From NCBI RefSeq assembly GCF_040207125.1, contig NZ_CP157940.1:1240001-1304000 (forward strand): a DNA stretch of 64,000 bases. Reading direction: 5' to 3'. Below the pieces are notes generated by a model. The model did not search any database and was not told the origin of the DNA. It was given only the letters and a program-made list of their open reading frames with translations. Source of the stretch: Lacrimispora sp. BS-2 (GTDB taxonomy: Bacteria; Bacillota; Clostridia; Lachnospirales; Lachnospiraceae). This document shows positions 26,705 through 33,900 of the stretch, one piece after another (position 1 is the first letter of the stretch; the number at the start of each line of letters is the position of its first letter). The translations under genes and the position numbers were made by a program.

Positions 26705-28613
26705 GAAAGGATTTTTATGGCTGCTTGTGGCCTTTATAATTATTTCTGCTGTGCCGGGGCAGGCTTTTGCATGGCAGGGGGATGATCGCTGGATTGATGT
26801 CAGCAAGACCCCAACCGGAAAAACAGGGCAGAGCATGACCATTCATATGGTTTTGACAGAACGGGATGGCATTGATCACAAAAATGTGGCAATCCGCTTT
26901 GAAGAAGGACTGGCAAATCAGGAAAGCGATGCAAAAGAAAACGGAGAAGAATATTCAGGAAGTATTTTCCCTTTTGAGATTACTTCCGGCATCTTTGACA
27001 ATAAAAAGATAGGCAATTTAAAAAGTGATAGTACTAAAAACGTATCTCTTACCGCAATGGTGCGCAGAGACATTCCAGACGGATATTATTCAGTACCTAT
27101 AGAGATTGTAGCAAACGCAACGGTAAAAAACGACGGTTCGCCTATTGCTCATGGAAAAATCAACATCTGGATCACAAAATCCGCTTCAACCACGGAATCC
27201 GGGAAAGACGAAGGAACTATCCAATTTGAGCTGGGAGAAAACCAGAACACGCCTTTTGGCATTTATCCAGATACCATGAATTTCAATATAAATGTCCGGA
27301 ATTCCTCCAAGATTACGGCTTTTGATGTAGACATCCGGATGGGTCTGAGCCAGGACAGCACCAAGTTCCCTTTTGATATTAATGATGGAAACTACACCCG
27401 GCATTATGACCGGCTTGGCGGGGGCGAGACCGTGGAGATTCCCTACAGCATGAATATCCGCAAAGATGTTTACAGCGGATACTATCCCATCGCCTTTATC
27501 ATCGAATACCGTGACAGCACAGATGGAGACATCCACAAAGCAGAAGAGACCTTCTATGTCAAGGTTCAGAATAAAGACAAGGAAGAAGAGACCGGTGATT
27601 TCAATGCCAATGACAGGACAAAGGCAAGAATTATTGTGGATGGCTTCCAGACGAATCCGGAGACCGTCTATGCCGGGGACGAATTTGAAATGATCCTTCA
27701 CATGAAGAACGCATCCGAAAATGTTGCGGCAAGTAATATCCTCTTTAACCTGGAATCTGAAAAAGTTACGGACAGTGCGGTATTTACCATGGATTCCGGT
27801 TCCTCCTCCATTGTTGTGAATTCTCTTGCCGCGGGCCAGACTACAGATATAAAGGTGAAGCTTCGGGCAGGAGCCTGGGTTGATCAAAGAACCTATGCCA
27901 TCACCATCAATGAAAAGTATGACAGCCCTGAGTTTAAAAATGCGGAAGAAAAGGTGACGGTGAACATTCCTGTCAAGCAGGTCTCCCGGCTGAACACGGG
28001 GACAATTGAGATAATGCCGGATTCCATTTCCGTGGGTTCAGAGACAAATGTGATGTTTCCCATTAATAACACGGGAAAGGTTCTCCTCTATAACGTAATG
28101 GTGGCCTTTGTGGGAGATTCCATCCAGCAGACCAACAGCTATGTAGGAAATATAAAGCCGGGAGAGTCCGGAAATGTGGATGCCATGATCTCAGGAACAA
28201 CTCCATCTACAGATGATGGGAAGGTCAAGGTTTTGATCACCTATGAAGATGAAAATGGGATAGTCAGCGATCCCATTGAAAAAGAGATATCTTTAACGGT
28301 AACAGAACAGGAGGACTTGGATTCCGGAATGGATGGTATGGGAGATTTTCCGGCAGGAACAGAGCCGGAAGGCTCGTCCAAATACGGAAAAATCGTTATT
28401 CCGGCGGTGATTGCTGTTTTGCTTATAGGAACCATTGGTACTGTAATTGTGCTTAAAAAGCGAAAAAAGAAAAAAGAAGCAGAAGCATTAGAAGCAGATA
28501 CATTAGAGGCAGATACATTGGAAGCAGAAACATTAGAAGCAGATGTATTAGAAGCAGATGTATTAGAACCGGAAGCATTAGAACCAGAAGAGGAAAAAAA
28601 CAATGAGATTTAG
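26691..28613 (+). CDS. Exported COG1361-like protein with C-terminal membrane anchor and acidic repeat tail
   Basis: This is 640 residues. It has a signal peptide (MKKGRKGFLW then a hydrophobic core ending AFA), a large extracellular part of several Ig/NEW3-like beta domains (for example DIRMGLSQDS, AGDEFEMILHMKNAS and NMDVMFPINNTG-like strands), a membrane span near residues 572-595 and a short cytosolic tail of Leu-Glu-Ala-Asp repeats. It lies between an ABC ATPase and an FtsX-type permease and overlaps both, so it is probably the extracytoplasmic component of that machine. ATG 26691 is chosen, 9 nt after AAGGAGG; the longer frame from 26631 lies within the ATPase gene. Its ligand is unknown. 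Confidence 0.8.
   Translation: MKKGRKGFLWLLVAFIIISAVPGQAFAWQGDDRWIDVSKTPTGKTGQSMTIHMVLTERDGIDHKNVAIRFEEGLANQESDAKENGEEYSGSIFPFEITSGIFDNKKIGNLKSDSTKNVSLTAMVRRDIPDGYYSVPIEIVANATVKNDGSPIAHGKINIWITKSASTTESGKDEGTIQFELGENQNTPFGIYPDTMNFNINVRNSSKITAFDVDIRMGLSQDSTKFPFDINDGNYTRHYDRLGGGETVEIPYSMNIRKDVYSGYYPIAFIIEYRDSTDGDIHKAEETFYVKVQNKDKEEETGDFNANDRTKARIIVDGFQTNPETVYAGDEFEMILHMKNASENVAASNILFNLESEKVTDSAVFTMDSGSSSIVVNSLAAGQTTDIKVKLRAGAWVDQRTYAITINEKYDSPEFKNAEEKVTVNIPVKQVSRLNTGTIEIMPDSISVGSETNVMFPINNTGKVLLYNVMVAFVGDSIQQTNSYVGNIKPGESGNVDAMISGTTPSTDDGKVKVLITYEDENGIVSDPIEKEISLTVTEQEDLDSGMDGMGDFPAGTEPEGSSKYGKIVIPAVIAVLLIGTIGTVIVLKKRKKKKEAEALEADTLEADTLEAETLEADVLEADVLEPEALEPEEEKNNEI
28476..28590 (+). repeat. 15-bp tandem repeat encoding Leu-Glu-Ala-Asp-x
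   Basis: About seven imperfect copies of a 15-bp unit (close to ACATTAGAAGCAGAT) encode a run of LEADT, LEADV and LEPE pentapeptides at the cytosolic tail of the exported protein. Such in-frame units can expand and contract by slippage. Confidence 0.85.
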
Positions 28614-29964
28614 CGATTTGCTTTCCATGAGTGTAAATAACTTAAGACGCAGGAAGCTAAGGACATTTTTAACGGTTCTGGGAGTTTTGATCGGTACGGC
28701 TTCCATTGTTGTCATGGTGTCCTTGGGGATCGGTTTTAATGAACTTACTATGGAACAGATCGCTTCCTATGGAAGCCTTACGGAAATTTCCGTATATTCC
28801 AACGCTATGTGGGGAGGAAATGACAGCAGCAAGGATCCTAATTACATGACAGATGATGTGATCTCACAGTTTGGGCGGATCGAGCATGTTACCACAGCTT
28901 CTCCCCTTTTGGAGACCAATGTTTTGATGACCCAGGGTGCTTATCGGGGATACATCAACCTTATTGGCGTTTCCCAGGAGTATATGAATAAAATTCCGTT
29001 AAAGGAAGGCAACATCCCGGAGTCGGGAAAAAGAGACCTCCAGATGGTTGTGGGAAATATGGTCGCCAGGAATTTCAGCAATCCCAAAAGCAATCGTTAC
29101 GACTATTATGATGATCCCTCCAGCATTCCTGACATTGATTTTATAAATAGGCCCCTGTTTGTGATTTTTGATATGGATGCCTACTATCAGTCACAGGGCG
29201 GGGGGACAGGTGATGGAGGCGCATCGGTTAAACCTCCTAAAAAGTATCTTATTCCAACGGCCGGACTGGTGGCAGGAGGGCCGGAGGAATGGAATAGTTA
29301 CAGCTACAACGTTTATGTGGATATAGATGCCTTAAAATCCCAGTTGAAACAGATTTTTAAAAAGAAAGCCATTCCCAATCAGCCTACCAATAAAAAGGGG
29401 AAGCCCTATAACTATTTTATTTACCAGCAGGCGGTTGTGGAAGTGGATGATATGAACAATGTAATGTCAGTACAAAAAGCCATTTCAGATATGGGCTTTC
29501 AGGCCAACAGCAATATGGAGTGGCTGGAACAGTCCCAGAAACAGGCCAAGATGGTTCAGGCTCTTCTGGGAGGGATCGGAGCCGTATCCCTGTTTGTAGC
29601 TGCCATCGGCATTGCCAATACCATGATGATGTCCATTTATGAAAGAACAAAAGAGATCGGAATCCTTAAGGTTCTGGGCTGCGATATGAATAATATCAGA
29701 AACATGTTTCTTCTGGAATCCGGCTTTATAGGCTTTTTAGGGGGAATCACAGGGATTCTGTTCAGCTACGGGGTTTCATTCCTGATTAATAAGTTCCTTT
29801 CAGGCAGTTTTATGCAGGGCATGCCCGGCGATCTTTCAAGGATCCCTCCATGGCTTTCCCTGGCGGCCGTGGGCTTTGCTGTTTTTGTAGGAATGGCCGC
29901 AGGATTTTTCCCTGCCTTAAGAGCCATGAAGCTGAGTCCTCTTGCAGCCATAAGAAATGAATAG
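28603..29964 (+). CDS. ABC transporter permease (FtsX/MacB family)
   Basis: This 453-residue permease has the MacB plan. A first membrane helix (residues about 20-45, LRTFLTVLGVLIGTASIVVM) precedes a large extracytoplasmic domain (45-315). Three helices follow in the last 130 residues, containing GIANTMMMSIYERTKEIGILKVLG and ending FFPALRAMKLSPLAAIRNE. It completes the three-gene ABC operon. Such transporters export peptides or lipoproteins, or act as signal relays; the substrate cannot be told. Confidence 0.9.
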   Translation: MRFSDLLSMSVNNLRRRKLRTFLTVLGVLIGTASIVVMVSLGIGFNELTMEQIASYGSLTEISVYSNAMWGGNDSSKDPNYMTDDVISQFGRIEHVTTASPLLETNVLMTQGAYRGYINLIGVSQEYMNKIPLKEGNIPESGKRDLQMVVGNMVARNFSNPKSNRYDYYDDPSSIPDIDFINRPLFVIFDMDAYYQSQGGGTGDGGASVKPPKKYLIPTAGLVAGGPEEWNSYSYNVYVDIDALKSQLKQIFKKKAIPNQPTNKKGKPYNYFIYQQAVVEVDDMNNVMSVQKAISDMGFQANSNMEWLEQSQKQAKMVQALLGGIGAVSLFVAAIGIANTMMMSIYERTKEIGILKVLGCDMNNIRNMFLLESGFIGFLGGITGILFSYGVSFLINKFLSGSFMQGMPGDLSRIPPWLSLAAVGFAVFVGMAAGFFPALRAMKLSPLAAIRNE

Positions 29965-29983
29965 CTGTTTTTAAAAAGAGGGC

Positions 29984-30012
29984 TTGCATTTCTCCGGAGA
30001 ATATTATATGAT
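29984..30012 (+). promoter_or_regulatory. Promoter of the ZTP-riboswitch purine operon
   Basis: TTGCAT and TATGAT are separated by 17 bp, immediately before the aptamer. Confidence 0.65.
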
Positions 30013-30021
30013 GATGTACAA

Positions 30022-30121
30022 GGTACGTGCGACTGGCGGATGAGTGGAGTTTTACCACGGGGAGCACGATACGAAAAAGCCGACCGCCTGGGTGCCCTAT
30101 GGGATGCCCAGGCGGTTTTTT
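30022..30121 (+). promoter_or_regulatory. ZTP riboswitch (pfl motif) with intrinsic terminator
   Basis: The aptamer core reads GACTGGCGGATGAGTGGAG, then TACCACGGGGAGCACGA, then GCCGACCGCCTGGG, matching the ZTP-aptamer consensus (first helix-junction GACUGRCGG, hairpin GUGG..CCAC, pseudoknot strand CCGACCGYCUGGGC). The last part doubles as the 5' arm of a terminator: CCGCCTGGG (30084-30092) with CCCAGGCGG (30107-30115) and T6. Binding of ZTP or ZMP, which build up when 10-formyl-THF is short, should hold the aptamer and block the terminator. The next two genes act exactly at the AICAR/ZMP step, which supports the call. Confidence 0.93.
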
Positions 30122-30176
30122 ACGTGAATAACCAGCCAAATGAGCATGTTTTCATTCAGAAAGGAGACCAGATCTC

Positions 30177-30890
30177 ATGAATTTGATTTCTTTACAAGAC
30201 GATTTAAGGAGCAATTCCTATCCGGGAAGAGGTATTATAATGGGAAAAACACCGGATGGAACAAAGGCGGTTGCCGCTTATTTCATTATGGGGAGAAGCG
30301 AAAACAGCCGCAACCGTGTATTCGTAGAGGAGGGGGAAGGAATCCGTACCCAGGCCTTTGACCCTTCAAAGGTCACGGACCCAAGCCTTATTATTTATGC
30401 TCCTGTGCGGGTTATGGGGAATAAGACCATTGTGACAAACGGAGATCAGACCGATACCATTTATCAGGGAATGGATATACAACTGACCTTTGAACAGTCC
30501 TTGCGATGCAGGGAATTTGAACCGGATAGTCCCAATTACACGCCCCGTATTTCCGGGATTATGCATATAGAAGACGGACGCTTCAATTACGCTATGTCCA
30601 TCATAAAGAGCAATCATGGGAATCCGGACGCCTGCAACCGCTATACCTTTGCTTATGACAATCCGGCACCAGGAGAAGCCCATTTCATTCATACCTATAT
30701 GCATGATGGAAATCCCTTACCAAGCTTTGAAGGGGAGCCAAAGCTGGCGGATACCCTTGATGATCTGGATGAATTTACTTCCATGATATGGGAAAGCCTC
30801 CATAAGGAGAATAAGATCTCTCTCTTTGTAAGATATATTGACATAGAATCCGGAGCTTGTGAGACCCGGATCGTAAATAAAAATCAATGA
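30177..30890 (+). CDS. IMP cyclohydrolase, PurO family
   Basis: This 237-residue protein has the PurO-type IMP cyclohydrolase fold, which closes the FAICAR ring to give IMP in the last step of purine synthesis. The start MNLISLQDDLRSNSYPGRGI and the segment AAYFIMGRSENSRNRVF are characteristic, as are YAPVRVMGNKTIVTNGDQTD and the later FTFAYDNPAPGEAHFI-like stretch. In most bacteria this activity is the N-terminal half of PurH; here it is a separate, archaeal-type enzyme. It sits behind a ZTP riboswitch, and its stop overlaps the region of the next gene's ribosome binding site. Confidence 0.9.
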   Translation: MNLISLQDDLRSNSYPGRGIIMGKTPDGTKAVAAYFIMGRSENSRNRVFVEEGEGIRTQAFDPSKVTDPSLIIYAPVRVMGNKTIVTNGDQTDTIYQGMDIQLTFEQSLRCREFEPDSPNYTPRISGIMHIEDGRFNYAMSIIKSNHGNPDACNRYTFAYDNPAPGEAHFIHTYMHDGNPLPSFEGEPKLADTLDDLDEFTSMIWESLHKENKISLFVRYIDIESGACETRIVNKNQ

Positions 30891-30904
30891 CAGGAGTACA
30901 GAAG

Positions 30905-32083
30905 ATGAATGAGCTGGAATTAAAATATGGCTGTAACCCCAATCAAAAGCCCTCAAGGATTTTTATGCCAGACGGGAAAGAACTTCCAATCCAGGTTTTA
31001 AGCGGCAGACCGGGATATATCAATTTCCTGGATGCCTTTCATGGCTGGCAGCTTGTAAAGGAGCTAAAGGAAGCGACTGGCCTTCCGGCAGCAACCTCCT
31101 TTAAACACGTGTCCCCGGCCGGTGCAGCAGTGGGACTGCCTCTTGACCCGGTACTTGCACAGATTTACCGGGTAGAGGATATGGAAGACCTTTCTCCCCT
31201 GGCCTGTGCCTATGCAAGGGCAAGAGGCGCTGACCGTATGTCCTCCTTCGGGGACTTTATTTCCCTGTCAGATATCTGTGATGCGGATACTGCAAGGATT
31301 ATCAAACGGGAAGTATCAGACGGCGTCATTGCTCCAGGATATGAGCCGGAAGCACTGGAAATCTTAAAGTCCAAGAAAAACGGCAATTATAACATCATCT
31401 GTATTGACCCGGATTACCAGCCGGAGGCTCTTGAGAGAAAACAGGTTTTTGGAATCATGTTTGAGCAGGGAAGAAATGAAGGGAAAATTGATGAGGAGCT
31501 TTTAAAGAATGTTGTGACAAAGAACAGGGAAATCCCCCAATCAGCAAAAATTGACTTAATCATTTCCCTTATTACTTTAAAATACACCCAATCCAACTCT
31601 GTCTGCTTTGCAAAGGGCGGACAGGCCATTGGAATCGGAGCAGGTCAGCAGTCCCGCATCCACTGCACCAGACTGGCAGGAAATAAGGCGGATAACTGGT
31701 TTCTTCGTCAGGCACCTAAAGTCCTTGACCTTTCTTTTGTAGACGGCATTGGCCGTGCAGACCGGGACAATGCCATTGACGTCTACATCGGAGAAGATTG
31801 TATGGATGTAATTGAAGACGGCAGATGGGAAAATATTTTCAAGATAAAACCAACCGTATTTACAGCAGAAGAAAAGCGGGCATGGCTTAGCCGGCTGACA
31901 GAGGTTTCTCTGGGATCTGATGCCTTCTTTCCATTTGGTGATAACATTGACCGGGCTTACAGAAGCGGTGTGAAGTACGTTGCCCAGCCAGGCGGATCAG
32001 TTCGGGATGACCAGGTAATTGAAACCTGTGACCAATACGGAATGACCATGGCTTTTACCGGAATCCGTCTGTTCCATCATTAA
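30905..32083 (+). CDS. Stand-alone AICAR formyltransferase (PurH C-terminal-type)
   Basis: This 392-residue protein matches the AICAR transformylase half of PurH, which transfers a formyl group from 10-formyl-THF to AICAR. Visible motifs are NPNQKPSRIF, the active-site region SFKHVSPAGAAVG with the catalytic Lys-His, QSNSVCFAKGGQAIGIGAGQQSR, SDAFFPFGDNID and YVAQPGGSVRDD. The IMP cyclohydrolase domain is absent and is supplied by the gene just upstream. ATG 30905 is chosen after CAGGAG. Both substrates link it to folate and ZMP levels, which the upstream riboswitch senses. Confidence 0.92.
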   Translation: MNELELKYGCNPNQKPSRIFMPDGKELPIQVLSGRPGYINFLDAFHGWQLVKELKEATGLPAATSFKHVSPAGAAVGLPLDPVLAQIYRVEDMEDLSPLACAYARARGADRMSSFGDFISLSDICDADTARIIKREVSDGVIAPGYEPEALEILKSKKNGNYNIICIDPDYQPEALERKQVFGIMFEQGRNEGKIDEELLKNVVTKNREIPQSAKIDLIISLITLKYTQSNSVCFAKGGQAIGIGAGQQSRIHCTRLAGNKADNWFLRQAPKVLDLSFVDGIGRADRDNAIDVYIGEDCMDVIEDGRWENIFKIKPTVFTAEEKRAWLSRLTEVSLGSDAFFPFGDNIDRAYRSGVKYVAQPGGSVRDDQVIETCDQYGMTMAFTGIRLFHH

Positions 32084-32175
32084 GCGCAAAAGGGAAATCC
32101 AGGATAAATGTGGCCTGTATTGCTTGTTTTACGGTGAAAAAGGAAAATAAGTACCAGCCTATATTTTTTGTAAAA

Positions 32176-32204
32176 GCACTTTAGAGAGAAGGGCGGCATA
32201 AAAT
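32176..32204 (+). promoter_or_regulatory. Candidate sigma-E promoter of sigK
   Basis: GCACTTT (5/7 of the sigma-E -35 KMATATT) lies 14 bp before CATAAAAT (7/8 of the -10 CATACAHT), 30 bp upstream of the sigK start. sigK is a sigma-E target in Bacillus. The consensus is recalled from Bacillus, so this is a prediction. Confidence 0.55.
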
Positions 32205-32233
32205 AAGAGTAAGTAAGTTTAAGGTGGCTTTCT

Positions 32234-32515
32234 TTGAAAACTTTTCCCAAACCTTTAACTGCGCGAGAAGAACGAGAGTGTCTGGAACGATACCAGGAAG
32301 GGGATCGGGAGGCGAGAGCCACACTCATCGAGCGGAATATGCGCCTGGTAGCACATGTGGCAAAAAAATATCAGAATACGGATTACGATATGGAAGACCT
32401 TCTTTCCGTAGGAACCATTGGACTTATTAAAGCCGTCAATACCTTTCATCCAGACAGAGGCTCCAGACTGGCCACTTATGCGGCCAAATGTGTGGAGAAT
32501 GGTATCCTATCATAA
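32234..32515 (+). CDS. sigK: sigK 5' part: sporulation sigma factor K, interrupted by an intervening element
   Basis: These 93 codons encode region 2 of sigma-K, with PLTAREERECLERYQEGDRE, RNMRLVAHVAKKY and GTIGLIKAVNTFHPDRG. The frame then runs through AATG (32498-32501) into the element and stops at TAA 32515. Joining at the AATG to the 3' part at 38126 gives an unbroken 210-residue sigma-K reading CVENEILMLLRANKK across the joint, the family consensus. The start is TTG 32234 with AAGGTGG 6 nt upstream; a stop lies in frame at 32210. There is thus no room for the 20-residue pro-sequence of Bacillus pro-sigma-K, as in C. difficile. Not functional until the element is excised. Confidence 0.93.
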   Translation: MKTFPKPLTAREERECLERYQEGDREARATLIERNMRLVAHVAKKYQNTDYDMEDLLSVGTIGLIKAVNTFHPDRGSRLATYAAKCVENGILS

Positions 32516-32522
32516 CGGCTCC
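32476..32522 (+). other. Left attachment site of the sigK element
   Basis: The core AATG is at 32498-32501. To its right, inside the element, lies CGGCTCC (32516-32522). In the excised circle this faces GGAGCCG from the right end, 21 and 23 nt from the core. To the left is the sigK coding sequence. Confidence 0.8.
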
Positions 32523-32540
32523 AAAGGTGCCAAAATCAAG

Positions 32541-32583
32541 GGAACCGGTGTATGCCTGTAACAGCAGGGCGTGCACCGGTTCC
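32541..32583 (+). other. 10-bp-stem hairpin inside the left end of the element
   Basis: GGAACCGGTG pairs with CACCGGTTCC around a 23-nt loop that can itself pair in part. There is no T-run, only TGTTGTGTTGTAACC. It could slow transcription from sigK into the hydrogenase genes or be a recombinase arm site. Confidence 0.4.
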
Positions 32584-32625
32584 TGTTGTGTTGTAACCTT
32601 TCCGCCAATATTCCTCCCCGGTAAA

Positions 32626-32653
32626 GAATATTTGATTATGTCCAACATATATA
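32626..32653 (+). promoter_or_regulatory. Candidate sigma-E promoter of the hydrogenase operon
   Basis: GAATATT (6/7 of the -35 KMATATT) lies 13 bp before CATATATA (about 6/8 of CATACAHT), 37 bp before the first gene. There is no comparable TTGACA/TATAAT pair in the 170-bp leader. Confidence 0.4.
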
Positions 32654-32689
32654 TTGATAAATAACTAATTTAGAGAAGGAGGCAAGGAT

Positions 32690-33175
32690 ATGGTGAAATT
32701 AGTTGCTATTGGCAACCGGTTTATGAAGGATGATGCCATAGCAATCAGAGCCGCCGAGATATTGGAAGACCATCTGAAATGCCAGGATATTCATGTAATC
32801 ATTGGTGAAACTGATTTTCAAAGCTGCTTTTATTTACTGGATAAGGATGACTTTGTTTTTATACTTGATGCATTTTCCTCAGGGGCGGAGCCTGGAAGTA
32901 TTCATATGTTCCGTCTGGAAGATGTGATGTCACAGCCTTCTTTATTCTCCATGCACCATGATTTGAGCATGGTGGAACTCATGAAGCTATATGGCAGTCA
33001 GTTTAAGGGCTATCTGCTGGGCATTGAAGTCTTTGAAATCGGGTTTGACCAGGAGCTGAGCACTGTTTTAAGGGATAAGCTGCCCCGGATCTGCAGAGTA
33101 ATCGAATGCGCAATTAAAAAAATCATATCGGAGGAAGTCACTTATGCAGGGAAAATTCCATTGCGAGAATTTTGA
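32690..33175 (+). CDS. [NiFe] hydrogenase maturation endopeptidase (HycI/HybD family)
   Basis: This 161-residue protease of the M52 family trims the C-terminal tail of the hydrogenase large subunit once the NiFe(CN)2CO centre is in place. The fold signature is AIGNRFMKDDAIAIRAAEIL, with Asp15 at the position of the Ni-binding Glu16 of HybD. FVFILDAFSSGAEPG holds the second ligand (Asp60), and MHHDLSMVELM the histidine (His90). It opens the operon, and the large subunit four genes later does carry a 14-residue tail for it to cut. AAGGAGG stands 9 nt upstream. The general HypABCDEF factors are not in the element and must come from elsewhere. Confidence 0.88.
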   Translation: MVKLVAIGNRFMKDDAIAIRAAEILEDHLKCQDIHVIIGETDFQSCFYLLDKDDFVFILDAFSSGAEPGSIHMFRLEDVMSQPSLFSMHHDLSMVELMKLYGSQFKGYLLGIEVFEIGFDQELSTVLRDKLPRICRVIECAIKKIISEEVTYAGKIPLREF

Positions 33176-33351
33176 AACTGACAATTACCGTACATACAAA
33201 CAGCCATATAAGTGAGGACAGCATTCGTGAACAATTTTCGGAAAGAAAGAATACCCTTATTGGAGACTGGACAAACATATTGGTCAATAAGCGAGAAATA
33301 GAACCACTTACTGCAATTATCGACAGTATTGACGGCGAAAAATTCCAATGA
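33172..33351 (+). CDS. Small hypothetical protein in the hydrogenase operon
   Basis: This is a 59-codon frame starting at TTG 33172, whose TTGA overlaps the maturase stop, the form of a coupled start. The product (MKLTITVHTNSHISEDSIRE... ending DSIDGEKFQ) is hydrophilic and has no match I know. A competing ATG at 33153 with GGAGGA upstream reads only 23 codons (MQGKFHCENF...) in another frame. A single-base change would fuse that start to this frame, so a frameshift in the wild or in the sequence is possible. It would fill an otherwise empty 240-bp gap in a tight operon. Confidence 0.4.
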   Translation: MKLTITVHTNSHISEDSIREQFSERKNTLIGDWTNILVNKREIEPLTAIIDSIDGEKFQ

Positions 33352-33418
33352 GAAAGGCCTGATTTCTATCCGGCAAAATATAACAATTATTCTGTATTTT
33401 ATTTTGGGAGGTTTTTTC

Positions 33419-33892
33419 ATGGAATTAAATCTGTTTTTGGATTATATCGGGAACTGCGTCAGGCACATTAACGAGGATGTAGAAAGGCTTCACTCCAAAC
33501 AGTACAACGATAGCGTTGTATTAGACCATTTGAGCAGTGAAGTGATCATGCTGGAAAGTCATATCAAATATTTCACTCAGTCAAACCGACTGGCCATGGA
33601 AGAGATAGAATATCCGTATCAGACCAGCTATGTAAATCAGACTCAGGTGGAAGCTCCTCCAAGATATTTTACACTGGAAGAATTATCACAGTATAATGGA
33701 AAGAACGGAGCTCCGGCTTATGTTGCGGTAAATGGAGTGGTGTATGATGTGACAAATAATTCCGTCTGGAGAGGAGACAGCCACTTTGGCCTTAATCCTG
33801 GAAATAATTTATCAATAGATTTTGCAACATGCCATCCAGGAGCAATGGTTTTAACCAGATTGCCCATAGTCGGTTATTTAGCCACAGAGTAA
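33419..33892 (+). CDS. Cytochrome b5-like heme-binding domain protein
   Basis: This is 157 residues. The first 75 form a charged helical region. Residues 83-153 match the prokaryotic cytochrome b5-like domain: RYFTLEELSQYNGKNGAPAY, VNGVVYDVTNN, then SHFGLNPGNNL and DFATCHPG. His122 and His139 are the likely axial heme ligands. There is no signal peptide, so it is cytosolic. It sits directly before the hydrogenase small subunit and could be its electron partner in place of the usual membrane cytochrome b. I start it at ATG 33419, 7 nt after GGGAGG, not at the earlier ATG 33329. Heme binding is predicted only. Confidence 0.83.
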   Translation: MELNLFLDYIGNCVRHINEDVERLHSKQYNDSVVLDHLSSEVIMLESHIKYFTQSNRLAMEEIEYPYQTSYVNQTQVEAPPRYFTLEELSQYNGKNGAPAYVAVNGVVYDVTNNSVWRGDSHFGLNPGNNLSIDFATCHPGAMVLTRLPIVGYLATE

Positions 33893-33900
33893 AGCTGGTG

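Noticed and set aside
27186..27887. Minus-strand frame of 233 codons
   Set aside because: It lies entirely opposite a well-supported exported protein gene and has no recognisable motif or ribosome binding site.
28241..28603. Minus-strand frame of 120 codons rich in Ser, Ala and Asn
   Set aside because: It is the antisense shadow of the repeat-containing tail of the plus-strand exported protein, with no ribosome binding site.
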